Positions 10,000-18,784 of a stretch of DNA of 64,000 nt are shown here, one piece after another. The position numbers and the translations under genes were made by a program. Numbering within the stretch: position 1 is the stretch's first letter; every line of letters starts with the position of its first letter. A model generated the notes under the pieces. That model ran no database searches, was not told where the DNA came from, and saw only the letters and a program-made list of their open reading frames with translations. This DNA is from Sneathiella sp. P13V-1. GTDB taxonomy: Bacteria; Pseudomonadota; Alphaproteobacteria; Sneathiellales; Sneathiellaceae. The stretch spans positions 496,001 to 560,000 of the forward strand of contig NZ_WYEU01000001.1 of the NCBI RefSeq assembly GCF_015143595.1, in the 5' to 3' direction.

Positions 10000-10389
10000 T
10001 TATTTCTTGGGCGCGGTTTCATCATATGTTTTGACGCCGCGCATCTCCCGCTCGAACCTTTCACGGACAATTTTATCGCCATAACTTTCTGGTGGCTTAT
10101 TTTGCTCCCGGCGGATCAGCCAGATTCTAAAAACCCGTTCCACCAGAAAACTGCTCAGGAAGAAGAAGACGCCCTTCAAGATATCAAGAAGGGCAAGGTC
10201 CTTGGCGAGCGCAAGCTCTCCTTTTTCCATACCAACCAAGATATCCAGCGCGACAATAGCGGCCAGCCCCCCAAAACCAAGCACCGCAAAAATCAGCCGA
10301 ATGCGTCCGACCGTCCAGGGGAAAAGAATGAGTGAAATAAACACGGCCGCATAAACGACAGGCCCCCAAATTTCTGGACTAATCGGCAT
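10000..10389 (-). CDS. Small integral membrane protein of unknown function
   Basis: About 129 aa with three hydrophobic stretches (PVVYAAVFISLILFPW, LIFAVLGFGGLAAIVALDIL and ILKGVFFFLSSFLV) followed by a charged C-terminal tail (FEREMRGVKTYDETAPKK). I do not recognise the family. The stop abuts the tlpA stop with no gap, so the two are convergent. Start chosen at ATG 10389; an in-frame GTG lies two codons upstream. Confidence 0.65.
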   Translation of the reverse strand: MPISPEIWGPVVYAAVFISLILFPWTVGRIRLIFAVLGFGGLAAIVALDILVGMEKGELALAKDLALLDILKGVFFFLSSFLVERVFRIWLIRREQNKPPESYGDKIVRERFEREMRGVKTYDETAPKK

Positions 10390-10422
10390 TTTCACTCACT
10401 CTAAATTTTCAGATAAATCAGC

Positions 10423-11004
10423 TTAACCTTTTAAGGAAGCCAGTGCCACTTCTACCATGGGCCGAAGGGTGGTTTCTTCCGGGCGCAATTTACCCATAAC
10501 CCGGATACCCTGCATCACACCAACAAAGAAGGTCGCAAGCTCTGCTGCCTCTCTCTGGTTTTCGATTTCGCCATTTTGCTGACCTTTGGCAATCAGCGCA
10601 GTGAGATCTTCTTCGATTTTACCGTAATATTCCCGAATCAGCTTTGCACATTCCGGATCGTAGGAGCCGCGTTCCACCGTTGTGTTGGTGATAAAACACC
10701 CACGCTTTTCAGGATCTTCCAGCGTGCGATACATGAAGGCGTAAAGGTAGTCGGTCAGGATTTCGACAGTGTTTCCATCCTGCTTCAGGGCATTTCCCCG
10801 GGACAGGGAGCGCTGTGTGTATTGATCAAGAGCAGAGATAAAAAGCTGATGCTTATCACCGAAAGTATCATACAGGCTGCCCCGGTTGATACCCATGCAA
10901 TCCACTAGATCCTGAATGGAAGTTGCTTCATATCCACGGGCCCAAAAGGCTTTCATGGCTTTCTGTAAGGCATCTTCTTTATCAAAACACTTTGCGCGGG
11001 GCAT
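10423..11004 (-). CDS. TetR/AcrR-family transcriptional regulator
   Basis: About 193 aa. The N-terminal helix-turn-helix reads ALQKAMKAFWARGYEATS with GINRGSLYDTFGDKHQLF, the form seen in the TetR subgroup that includes NemR/ComR-like regulators. The C-terminal half is an all-helical ligand domain (ELATFFVGVMQGIRVMGK). The ATG at 11004 is preferred over an upstream TTG. Target genes are not evident; it lies downstream of the SDR gene on the same strand. It is unrelated in sequence to the tandem TetR at 32.6-33.9 kb. Confidence 0.85.
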   Translation of the reverse strand: MPRAKCFDKEDALQKAMKAFWARGYEATSIQDLVDCMGINRGSLYDTFGDKHQLFISALDQYTQRSLSRGNALKQDGNTVEILTDYLYAFMYRTLEDPEKRGCFITNTTVERGSYDPECAKLIREYYGKIEEDLTALIAKGQQNGEIENQREAAELATFFVGVMQGIRVMGKLRPEETTLRPMVEVALASLKG

Positions 11005-11052
11005 GTGCAAACTCGACCAATTGTTAGAATTTCATTTATGTTACATAAACGC

Positions 11053-11922
11053 TCAAAGCGCCTCTGACAAGGCTTTCAATCCCTCTTTATAGGTTGGAAA
11101 CCTTAAAGAAATCCCAAGTTCATCCTTGATGCGTTTATTACTGACTGTCTTATTGTCATTATAGAAGCTACGCGCCATTGGGCTTAGGTTAGCCGTTTCA
11201 AAATCCTGAAGCGGCGGCGCCTCAATCCCCAGCAATTCTGCGGCGTAAGCAACCACATCCTGCGGCGGTGCCGGATTGTCATCCGCAATATTATAAATAC
11301 GTCCGGGATTAGGCTGTTTCATGGACGCTGATAGAATGGCCGCGATGTCCTCAACATGAATTCGTGAGAAAACATGATCTTTTTTCACAATTCTGTGAGC
11401 TTTCCCTTTTTGCAGGGAAACAAGCTGATTTCGGCCAGGACCATAGATGCCCGGTAAACGGAAGATATGAAGCGGCAATCCATTGCGAGCGTGTAGATCT
11501 TCCCACGCCATTTCTGCATCTACCCGACGCTGTCCGCGTGGACCGCTTGCATTGCGGGGGGTTTCTTCGGTTGCTTCACCGCCGTTCAGATTGCCGTAGA
11601 CACCAGTAGTCGAGAGATACCCGACCCACTCAAGGCTATTCAGGGTGACCAGCGCTTCTGACATCGTCAGAAATACCGGATCCCCTTCCCCTGACGGCGG
11701 AATGGATAAAAGGACATGAGTGATGGTATCCGCCACCTCGTCCCACCAGATGGGAAAGGCTTCGCCTTCAAAAGGCTTCAAAGTGACATTAGGCGGCAAG
11801 GTCTCCCCTGCCGCCGTGACATCTCGTTTGGTTCCGATGAAATTCCAGTTTGGATTTTGCCGGGCAAGTTCCCTCGCCGTAAACCCAAGACCAAAACAAA
11901 GAACCGTCTTCTTATCCGTCAT
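11053..11922 (-). CDS. NAD-dependent epimerase/dehydratase-like SDR (YeeZ type)
   Basis: A 289-aa extended SDR. The Rossmann start reads KTVLCFGLGFTARELARQ and the sequence contains LSTTGVYGNLNGG and the conserved FRLPGIYGPGRNQL with RIHVEDIAAIL. These are the hallmarks of the YeeZ-like uncharacterised SDRs. The usual catalytic YxxxK is not obvious, so the enzymatic role is uncertain. It starts 6 bp after the end of the SIMPL-domain gene on the same strand. Confidence 0.75.
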   Translation of the reverse strand: MTDKKTVLCFGLGFTARELARQNPNWNFIGTKRDVTAAGETLPPNVTLKPFEGEAFPIWWDEVADTITHVLLSIPPSGEGDPVFLTMSEALVTLNSLEWVGYLSTTGVYGNLNGGEATEETPRNASGPRGQRRVDAEMAWEDLHARNGLPLHIFRLPGIYGPGRNQLVSLQKGKAHRIVKKDHVFSRIHVEDIAAILSASMKQPNPGRIYNIADDNPAPPQDVVAYAAELLGIEAPPLQDFETANLSPMARSFYNDNKTVSNKRIKDELGISLRFPTYKEGLKALSEAL

Positions 11923-11927
11923 AAATC

Positions 11928-12668
11928 CTAATTCTCTTCCGCGGGCATCTGGCCCAACACAACCGTGGCAGACAGCATCGCCTTTCTGGAGACCGGCATC
12001 TGGGCACCGCCGCTGCTTTGCCCAGCGACCCCGCGCGCGTCCATTTCCGCCATCGCCATTTTTGGCTCCATCGCAGGACGTGCCATCAAGCGCGGGCTAG
12101 GCATACCTTCGCCCACAAAATCCACCATACGCACACGATATTTGGCGCCTTCAAAAGCAGTATTCAAGCGTTTTGCTTCTTCAGCGGCCATTTTATAGAT
12201 CTTACCGCGAAGTTCGCCCATCAGCCCCTGCATCGCTTCCAAAGAAGGAGCAAAGTTCACATAATTGATGGTCGCTTTAAAACCGGGGCGGCTCACTTCT
12301 TCGGCTTTATCGCGAAGACCTGCAACATATTTTTCATGGAGACGCGCTTCCGCCGCAACATACCAGCGATTGAGACCGGTTTGGTCTTTAGATTGATTTG
12401 TGGATGTCACATGCCACTTGGCATCGGGAGAGAATTTCTTCAGCTTATCCAGAATTTCCTGCCGGATTTCAGAGGCAGTTTCTTTCTGCTGCACAACAGT
12501 AAATTGCACCCCAACCCGGGCATCTTCTGTTGTCACCCACCCTTCAGTTTGCAGGTTCATAACAACTTCATCTTCCACCAATGGATAGTCCTGCACCTCA
12601 TCGGCATATACTGCCAGAGGCGCAACAAAACCCAATCCCATTGCCAGACCGAAAACTGCTGATTTCAT
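11928..12668 (-). CDS. SIMPL-domain (DUF541) periplasmic protein
   Basis: A 246-aa protein with a clear signal peptide (MKSAVFGLAMGLGFVAPLAVYA-DEV) and a SIMPL/DUF541 domain: VTTEDARVGVQFTVVQQKE, then a helical KLNTAFEGAKYRVRMVDF-like region and a final strand KAMLSATVVLG. The middle of the C-terminal part is Met/Ala-rich (MARPAMEPKMAMAEMDARG), which is probably disordered. Family members are periplasmic and often stress related; no specific activity is established. GAGGGA precedes the start. Confidence 0.8.
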   Translation of the reverse strand: MKSAVFGLAMGLGFVAPLAVYADEVQDYPLVEDEVVMNLQTEGWVTTEDARVGVQFTVVQQKETASEIRQEILDKLKKFSPDAKWHVTSTNQSKDQTGLNRWYVAAEARLHEKYVAGLRDKAEEVSRPGFKATINYVNFAPSLEAMQGLMGELRGKIYKMAAEEAKRLNTAFEGAKYRVRMVDFVGEGMPSPRLMARPAMEPKMAMAEMDARGVAGQSSGGAQMPVSRKAMLSATVVLGQMPAEEN

Positions 12669-12846
12669 AAGATTCCCTCATCCTTTGGAACGTGTAACCT
12701 CATACCTAAAATTCAATTTAGACCGATTTGTGTCGAAACAGGAGCGGTTTCTGGACCAATTAAGGTAAAATAAGATGCTGGCACTCCTGCGTACCAGCCC
12801 CTATAAATTCAAATTGGAAATCAATTTACAGCTTGAAATAACACTG

Positions 12847-13602
12847 ATGATCAAACCCTTTGTGAGTTTTCTGCTTCTGACCTCGTTTCTAAGCCTTCAA
12901 ACCACTGCCGCGACAGCAGCAGTACGTAACGAGAAAGACGAGTATGACGCCTGTATCAAGCTGACAAAGAAAGATCCGGAGCTAGCTTTTGAAAGTGCTC
13001 TGAGCTGGCGCGATCAAGGAGGCGGATTTCCGGCCCGCCATTGCGCCGCACTTGCCCTCGTCGGCATGAAAAAATACCATCTGGCAGCCCCGCGCCTTGA
13101 AAAACTGGCACAGGAAATGCGCGAAGCGGGCTCTCATCTTGTCCTCGCCGTCCTCTCGCAAGCCGCCAATACATGGCTTCTTGCCAAGGATTATTCCCGC
13201 GCCTACGGTGTGGTGACCGCCGCGTTGGAACTCAATTCAAATGACGTGGATCTGCTGGTGGATCGCAGCCGTATTCTGGCCGCCGCAGAAAATTATCAGG
13301 ACGCCTTCAACGATCTGGATCTTGCCCTGCGCATTGATCCGACCCGTATTGATGCCATGGTTTTCCGTGCGGTTGCCTGGCGGCATCTTGGCAATAATGA
13401 GCGGGCCTTTGAAGATGTGGACTTGGCTCTCTCCTTGCTTCCTGATGATGTGGATGGCTTGGTGGAGCGCGGCATTCTCCACCGCCTTTTGGGGCGCCCG
13501 GATGAGGCCAGAAAAGACTGGCTAAAGGTGCTGGAGCTCACCCCCAATAGCCCGGCCGGAGAGACCGCCAGACGAAACATTGAAAAACTGGACGTAAAAT
13601 AA
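12847..13602 (+). CDS. Secreted tetratricopeptide-repeat protein
   Basis: About 251 aa. It starts with a signal peptide (MIKPFVSFLLLTSFLSLQ, then TTAATA) and is then built from TPR units; the clearest are AENYQDAFNDLDLALRIDP and LGNNERAFEDVDLALSLLP, each with the canonical small/aromatic pattern. TPRs mediate protein-protein contacts; partner unknown. I moved the start to ATG 12847 because this places the signal peptide at the N-terminus. Convergent with the comM fragment one base after its stop. Confidence 0.8.
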   Translation: MIKPFVSFLLLTSFLSLQTTAATAAVRNEKDEYDACIKLTKKDPELAFESALSWRDQGGGFPARHCAALALVGMKKYHLAAPRLEKLAQEMREAGSHLVLAVLSQAANTWLLAKDYSRAYGVVTAALELNSNDVDLLVDRSRILAAAENYQDAFNDLDLALRIDPTRIDAMVFRAVAWRHLGNNERAFEDVDLALSLLPDDVDGLVERGILHRLLGRPDEARKDWLKVLELTPNSPAGETARRNIEKLDVK

Positions 13603-13603
13603 T

Positions 13604-14305
13604 TCAAGCTGCGGCAGATGACCTAAGGCCGTGTAGTGCTGCACGATACCCCAATGCTTCAGCTATATGAGCACGACCAAGCTGTTCCTTCCCTTCCAGA
13701 TCTGCAAGTGTGCGCGCTACCTTCAACACCCGATGATACCCCCTTGCGGAAAGTTTCAGCTTACCGATGGCATCCTGCATCAAGGCACGCCCACTCTCAT
13801 CCAACACAGCAACCTGCTCAAGCACTCTCCCTTCGGCTTCTGCATTGGTACGAATTGGGTTGAGAAGGTTCAGCTTTCCATATCGTGCCCGCTGAATGGC
13901 ACGGGCACGTGCGACTCGCTCCGCCACCATTTCACTGGTCTCGCTTGGCGGCGGTAAAGTTAAATCCATAGCGGAGACCGCGGGCACTTCCACAAAGATA
14001 TCCATACGATCCAGCATAGGGCCAGATATTTTGTTCCGATATTCCAACGCGCATTTAGGGGCTTTTGCACAGGCAAGTTCCGCATCATCCAAATGCCCAC
14101 ATCGGCACGGGTTCATGGCGGCGACCATTTGAAACCGTGCAGGATATGACACATGTGCATTCGCGCGAGCAATCACCGCCCGGCCAATTTCTACAGGTTG
14201 CCGCAAGGCCTCCAGAACCTGTCTTCCAAATTCCGGCAACTCATCCAAAAAGAGAACCCCAAGATGAGCCAGCGACACCTCCCCTGGATTGGCTTTGCGC
14301 CCACC
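13604..14305 (-). pseudogene. comM: comM (yifB) 3' fragment, interrupted by a Tn7-like element
   Basis: The C-terminal ~234 residues of the Mg-chelatase-like AAA+ ATPase ComM, a hexameric helicase that drives branch migration in natural transformation. The frame reads GGRKANPGEVSLAHLG and then the Walker B segment VLFLDELPEFGRQ, the sensor NPCRCG and the C-terminal Mg_chelatase_C domain. Upstream of the Gly-Gly codons (GGTGGG, minus strand) homology stops and AT-rich transposon DNA begins. The N-terminal domain and Walker A are absent from the window. comM is a known target of Tn7-like elements of the Tn6022/AbaR group, and the break here lies at its Gly-Gly codons. Confidence 0.9.
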
Positions 14306-14371
14306 TGACAGGAATAATTTTAAATGATAGTATGGTCAAAATAAGATATAATTATATAGAAAAAGGCGATA

Positions 14372-15031
14372 TTGGTGACAGTTAGGCGGATACAAAAAAG
14401 CTATCGTAGCCTTACAGGGTACGTGGGAACTTCAAGATTTGGCTCTATTCAATTTGAGTCTACTCTTGAGAGAGACTTTATCGAACTGATGGAGTTCAAC
14501 ACACAGGTAACAAACATTATCTCTCAGCCAATTAAGATCAGATATGTCAACTCAGAGCAGGCAATACGCCACTATACCCCCGACTTTTTGGTCAGTTATG
14601 AAGTATCAGATAGCAATGAAGAAGAGACCTGGATTTATGAGATCAAATATGTCGATGACCTTCACAAGAATTGCTCTGACTTAAAAGAAAAGTTCCGCGC
14701 GGCCATTCGCCATAGCAAGTCAAACCAGTACCGGTTCAAAATTTTAACAGAGCGGCAAATCAGAACCCCTTACCTTGAAAACGTGAAAATTCTTCAAAAA
14801 CACCTCAGGTACCCTCTCCCGGAATATTGGAAAGTAGTGTTTGAAGTTTTTAACAACGGCTTGGCAACCTCTTTAGACACTTTCGTTTCAAAACACGGCA
14901 TCGAAGGCATTCAACTTCAAGAGCTCATATTTGTTATCTGGCAGCTCGTTGCACGCAACATCCTAATTACGGACCTGAATAAACCATTGTCAAAAGACAC
15001 GATAATCTCAACACATCCGGAAGGAATCTGA
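14372..15031 (+). CDS. tnsA: TnsA endonuclease subunit of a Tn7-like transposase
   Basis: A 219-aa protein of the TnsA family, the restriction-enzyme-like subunit that cuts the 5' transposon ends and allows cut-and-paste movement together with TnsB. The nuclease motif is readable: FESTLERDFIELMEF (Glu), RHYTPDFLVSYE (Asp) and WIYEIKYVDD (E-x-K). The C-terminal winged-helix part follows. The start is TTG 14372 (or GTG 14375), with AAAAAGG upstream; TATAAT at 14347-14352 may be the -10 box. tnsB follows after 5 bp. Confidence 0.92.
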   Translation: MVTVRRIQKSYRSLTGYVGTSRFGSIQFESTLERDFIELMEFNTQVTNIISQPIKIRYVNSEQAIRHYTPDFLVSYEVSDSNEEETWIYEIKYVDDLHKNCSDLKEKFRAAIRHSKSNQYRFKILTERQIRTPYLENVKILQKHLRYPLPEYWKVVFEVFNNGLATSLDTFVSKHGIEGIQLQELIFVIWQLVARNILITDLNKPLSKDTIISTHPEGI

Positions 15032-15036
15032 TCGCT

Positions 15037-16917
15037 ATGGTACAACCATTAAGCTTTGAAGTATCTGTAGGTAATTACTATCGATGTGATGGGGTGTTGG
15101 GTCGCGTAATGAGTTTCGTGGAACACAATGTTGTACTAGTTAAGTTTGATCCGATCAAAGACCTAGTTAGATATAAAATCCACGATCTAGAACCACTCCA
15201 GTTTCCAGAAAATACTTTTAGGCTTAAGGATATTACGAGCTTAACTGAAAAAGAGCAGGAAATAATTGATTTCCGATTTAATGCTATCAAAGACCTATTA
15301 GATAACCGCCAAAAAGGAAACGGATTCGAAAAAGTAAAATCCAGAGCTCAAGAATTAAATGTAAGCTACACAACACTCTATCGGTGGATCAAAAAATACA
15401 AATCTGGAAGAAGTAAATCAGCGCTGTTAGACGTCACACGAAGCGACAAAGGAAAATCCCGTATCGATCTTCAAGTCGAAGAGTTAATGCAGGACATTAT
15501 AGATAATCACTACCTGACACCTGAACGACCCACTATCGAGTCTTCATATAATTATCTAAAGGTTAAATGTGACGAACTGAATCTTAAGCCTCCCCATAAA
15601 AACACACTCTTAAACCGAATTAGACAACTACCAGACCAACAAATCAGAAGTGCAAGATTTGGCAAGAAAGCCAAACGTGTTTTCTACGCCCCGTCGCCTG
15701 AAGGATATCAAGAAGCGATCCGTCCGCTCTCAGTCATCCAAATTGATCATACGCTGATGAATATTGTCTGTGTGGATGAAGAGTTTGGAGAAGTAATTGG
15801 AAGACCTTGGATAACCTTGGCAATTGACGTTTACTCCAGAATGGTTGCCGGTTTTTTTATCAGTTTTGATCCTCCAAGCGCCGGCTCAGTAGCCCAATGC
15901 ATTTATCATGCAGTCCAACCTAAAGATGAATGGTTGAAGTCTATGGGTATTGAGGCTGACTGGCCTGTATATGGATTACTGGAAACCATTCATTGCGACA
16001 ATGCCAGAGAATTTAGGGGAAATACCCTAAAAAATGCCTGCGAGCAGTATAATATGAACCTTCAATTTCGTCCTGTCGCCAAACCAGAGTTTGGCGCTCA
16101 TATCGAAAGACTAATGGGTACTTTATCAACCCAACTTAATTCAATGAAAGGGACAACACGTTCCAATGTAACAAGCAAGGGTGACTACGACCCGGCGAAA
16201 AATGCAACTTACACGATTTCTCAAGTACAAAAGCACTGTACGATTTTTTTCTCAAAAATTTACCACACTAAAGAGCATACTGGTTTAGATTTTGGTTACT
16301 GCCCCTTACTTAAATACAAAGATGCTTTGCACCCATATAACGACAGCGGGCTTACAGGGACGCCACCGCTGATTGTTGATCAACACAAATTTAGACTGGA
16401 CTTCATGCCCATGTTTGAACGAACCATACAAAAAGACGGTGTTAGTCTGGATACTCTAACCTACTACAGTGACACGCTGGAACCCTTCATCAAATACCGG
16501 AAATCTGAAAATTCTAAAGCCTCAGAAAAGTTTATATTCAGAAGAGATCCATGGGACATTTCGAAGCTATACTTCAAAAATCCAATTACTGAAGAATATT
16601 CAGAGATTCTGTGTAAAGACACTCGCTTTCCCCCAATGTCTCTTTGGGAGTTCAAAGCTGTTTCCAACTATCTTAGTCGACAAAACCTCAATCGAATAGA
16701 TACACAACAAATCATTGAGGGCCACAGAGAACTGCAGGAGCTGGCAAATGAAGCTCAGAAAACCCAAAAACAGAAAAAACTTGCCAAACCCTTTATGAGA
16801 AAGCCTGGGCATCACGACCCAACCCCAGCACAAAAAAAACAAGTTTGTGAAGAAGTTGATGACTGGCGCTCACAAATAGATCCCTCTGAAATCACCGCCT
16901 TTACCGATGAGGATTAA
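15037..16917 (+). CDS. tnsB: TnsB DDE transposase subunit
   Basis: A 626-aa Mu/Tn7-type integrase that binds the transposon ends and joins them to target DNA. The N-terminal helix-turn-helix region (ELNVSYTTLYRWIKKY) precedes the catalytic core, where the DDE residues are in VIQIDHTLMNI (Asp), TIHCDNAREFRG (Asp) and EFGAHIERLMGTL (Glu). A Mu-transposase C-terminal beta barrel and a Lys/Gln-rich tail that would contact TnsC follow. Full length. It lies between tnsA and tnsC with 3-5 bp spacing. Confidence 0.94.
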   Translation: MVQPLSFEVSVGNYYRCDGVLGRVMSFVEHNVVLVKFDPIKDLVRYKIHDLEPLQFPENTFRLKDITSLTEKEQEIIDFRFNAIKDLLDNRQKGNGFEKVKSRAQELNVSYTTLYRWIKKYKSGRSKSALLDVTRSDKGKSRIDLQVEELMQDIIDNHYLTPERPTIESSYNYLKVKCDELNLKPPHKNTLLNRIRQLPDQQIRSARFGKKAKRVFYAPSPEGYQEAIRPLSVIQIDHTLMNIVCVDEEFGEVIGRPWITLAIDVYSRMVAGFFISFDPPSAGSVAQCIYHAVQPKDEWLKSMGIEADWPVYGLLETIHCDNAREFRGNTLKNACEQYNMNLQFRPVAKPEFGAHIERLMGTLSTQLNSMKGTTRSNVTSKGDYDPAKNATYTISQVQKHCTIFFSKIYHTKEHTGLDFGYCPLLKYKDALHPYNDSGLTGTPPLIVDQHKFRLDFMPMFERTIQKDGVSLDTLTYYSDTLEPFIKYRKSENSKASEKFIFRRDPWDISKLYFKNPITEEYSEILCKDTRFPPMSLWEFKAVSNYLSRQNLNRIDTQQIIEGHRELQELANEAQKTQKQKKLAKPFMRKPGHHDPTPAQKKQVCEEVDDWRSQIDPSEITAFTDED

Positions 16918-16920
16918 CGC

Positions 16921-17829
16921 GTGCCCTTAGATCACATGACTCAAAAAACACAACAGGTGTTTCTTGCTGGGAAAGATCAACGCACTCTATGGGTGCAACA
17001 GGATCATTGGATTAATTATCCCACTGCAGCAAAGGCTCTCAATCAAATGGAGAAGTTACTTACCTCTCCGGCAAGGACCAGAATGCAGAACCTATTAATA
17101 TTTGGGGAAAGCAATAATGGTAAAACGGCAATCCTAAATCAGTTCTGTAAAGAACATCCGATCGATGAAAACCCTGAAGGGGATCACATCCTATGTCCAG
17201 TCTTCAAAATAGAGGCTCCGCCGGAAGCCAGTATCCAAGCCTTCTACACAACGATACTTGATCTTCTTTGCGTACCTTTTCGATACAATGACAGGATTGA
17301 GAAAAAAGCCCATCAAGTTGAAACAGTCCTTCGCCAGATCGGTGTCAAGGTTCTCATCATTGATGAGGTTCACAATATGCTTGCCGGCACAGCTTTAAAA
17401 CAACAACAATTTCGCAATGTTCTTAAATATTTAAGCAATACACTTCAGATTTCCATAGTGGCCGCTGGTACTAACGATGCGTTAAATGCCCTCTCTGCCG
17501 ACAAACAGATTCGGAGCAGGTTTATGCCTTTCAAGCTAAATCATTGGACTTTAAATAAGGATTACCTTCGCCTGCTCTACACTCTTGAAAGTCGCCTTCC
17601 TCTTGCGGAACCAACAAGGCTGGTTGATCACAAGACGCTCTACATGCATCTGTTCGAAAGATCTGAACAGGTGATTGGAGAAATCATTGAACTCGTTCGC
17701 GAAGCAACACTCATTGCAATTGAAGAGGACGCACCGAAGCTAACTTTAGACATCTTCCGAAAAGTGGACCGATTGAGTCCTTCTTCTAGGAGACAGCTCT
17801 ATCGAGAACGACCTCGTGAGACTTTCTAA
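16921..17829 (+). CDS. tnsC: TnsC AAA+ ATPase, transposition regulator
   Basis: A 302-aa AAA+ ATPase: Walker A in LIFGESNNGKTAIL, Walker B in KVLIIDEVHNML, and sensor residues in ISIVAAGTNDALNAL. It is the short TniB/TnsC form (Tn7 TnsC is 555 aa), as in Tn5053- and CAST-type systems. TnsC polymerises on DNA, links the target-selection protein to TnsAB and gives target immunity. It starts with GTG and overlaps tniQ by 14 bp. Confidence 0.92.
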   Translation: MPLDHMTQKTQQVFLAGKDQRTLWVQQDHWINYPTAAKALNQMEKLLTSPARTRMQNLLIFGESNNGKTAILNQFCKEHPIDENPEGDHILCPVFKIEAPPEASIQAFYTTILDLLCVPFRYNDRIEKKAHQVETVLRQIGVKVLIIDEVHNMLAGTALKQQQFRNVLKYLSNTLQISIVAAGTNDALNALSADKQIRSRFMPFKLNHWTLNKDYLRLLYTLESRLPLAEPTRLVDHKTLYMHLFERSEQVIGEIIELVREATLIAIEEDAPKLTLDIFRKVDRLSPSSRRQLYRERPRETF

Positions 17830-18784
17830 AACATGGCCGATACATTTAAACCCCCTACCAGATGAATTAACCTCATCCTGGCTCATTCGATGTGCTTCCG
17901 CTCACGGGCAAAAAATCCAGACATTCACAACGCTTACCCTAAAGTCTACAGATATCTGGACTAGAGACCTTGATAATTCGGTATCTGACGAAAAGCTTCA
18001 AACTCTATCAGCGCAATCGGGCCGCTCATTCAGGATCCTTGATCAAACACGCCTTAAGAGCTTTGAAAATTTAGCGTTCAAATCTCACGCACCTAAATCC
18101 TATACAAGAAATATTCTCTCACTTGGCGTCTACCATAGAACCCGCAAGCGTTACGGCTTACAGTATTGCCCATTATGTCTGCGCGATGACGCTATACCCT
18201 ATTACCGGCGAACCTGGCGCCTTGTATTTATTGTAGCTTGCCAAAAACATAAGGTTCTACTTCATGATCAGTGCCCATTCTGTTCCGCTCCAGTAGCCCC
18301 TCATCGATTTGACTTTCGAAACCGCATAATCCCAGAACCGCTTGATTTCCGGCTTTGCAGTTTCTGTAAGGGAAATTTGGCTGCCGCAAACACTGTATTG
18401 GCTGAAAAAGAACATCTCAGCTTCGCGATCAAGTTTACCAACAGCTTTTCTGATGGCCGTGTAACACTTAGTGATGGCACCTGCGTGAATGCATTTGAAT
18501 TTTTTGAGTTTGCGCGTGAACTATTGAAAATTCTTTTACAGCATGAGGTTAAGGTCAAAAAATTTAGAGATCTTGTATGGAAGACCTACTCAAAACCAGA
18601 AGACCTTGATAATGCTAAGCAGGTTGAGATGATGAGAGTAAAGGCTCGTTCTTTAGGGCTCCAACTTGTTTATAACATTCTGGAAGATTGGCCCGCCAGA
18701 TATAAAGATATACTGTCACGCTCACGTGTTTCACCAAGTCTGGTTACCAAAGAGCTTGGATACCCACTACAGTGGCTCCCTTAG
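17816..18784 (+). CDS. tniQ: TniQ/TnsD-family target-selection protein
   Basis: A 322-aa TniQ protein: N-terminal LNPLPDELTSSWLIRCASAHG, then zinc-ribbon motifs (YCPLCLRDD, ACQKHKVLLHDQCPFC and LCSFCKGN). In Tn7 the equivalent TnsD binds the attachment gene; here it would be the factor that recognises comM, since no second TniQ/TnsD gene is present. It is shorter than TnsD (about 500 aa) and ends abruptly (YPLQWLP) in an 18-bp convergent overlap with the relaxase, so a 3' truncation is possible. Start GTG 17816 inside tnsC. Confidence 0.88.
   Translation: MRLSKTWPIHLNPLPDELTSSWLIRCASAHGQKIQTFTTLTLKSTDIWTRDLDNSVSDEKLQTLSAQSGRSFRILDQTRLKSFENLAFKSHAPKSYTRNILSLGVYHRTRKRYGLQYCPLCLRDDAIPYYRRTWRLVFIVACQKHKVLLHDQCPFCSAPVAPHRFDFRNRIIPEPLDFRLCSFCKGNLAAANTVLAEKEHLSFAIKFTNSFSDGRVTLSDGTCVNAFEFFEFARELLKILLQHEVKVKKFRDLVWKTYSKPEDLDNAKQVEMMRVKARSLGLQLVYNILEDWPARYKDILSRSRVSPSLVTKELGYPLQWLP

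Larger units (their letters stand above)
14306..18784 (+). mobile_element. Tn7-like transposon core (tnsABC-tniQ) inserted in comM
   Basis: An AT-rich block holding four transposition genes in one direction, starting exactly where comM homology stops. The proposed end begins TGACAGGAATAATTTTAAAT at 14306; the preceding CCACC would be one copy of a 5-bp target duplication, but the second copy is not visible. No inverted copy of this end was found in the window and no comM 5' part, so the far end is probably past position 64,000. The end coordinate given is that of tniQ, not the element boundary. No Cas genes and no tnsE are present. Confidence 0.8.

Noticed and set aside
11018-11032. TTGTTAGAAT near the first TetR gene as a regulon operator
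   Set aside because: Only the right arm resembles the palindrome; this TetR belongs to a different subgroup and lies outside the catabolic region.
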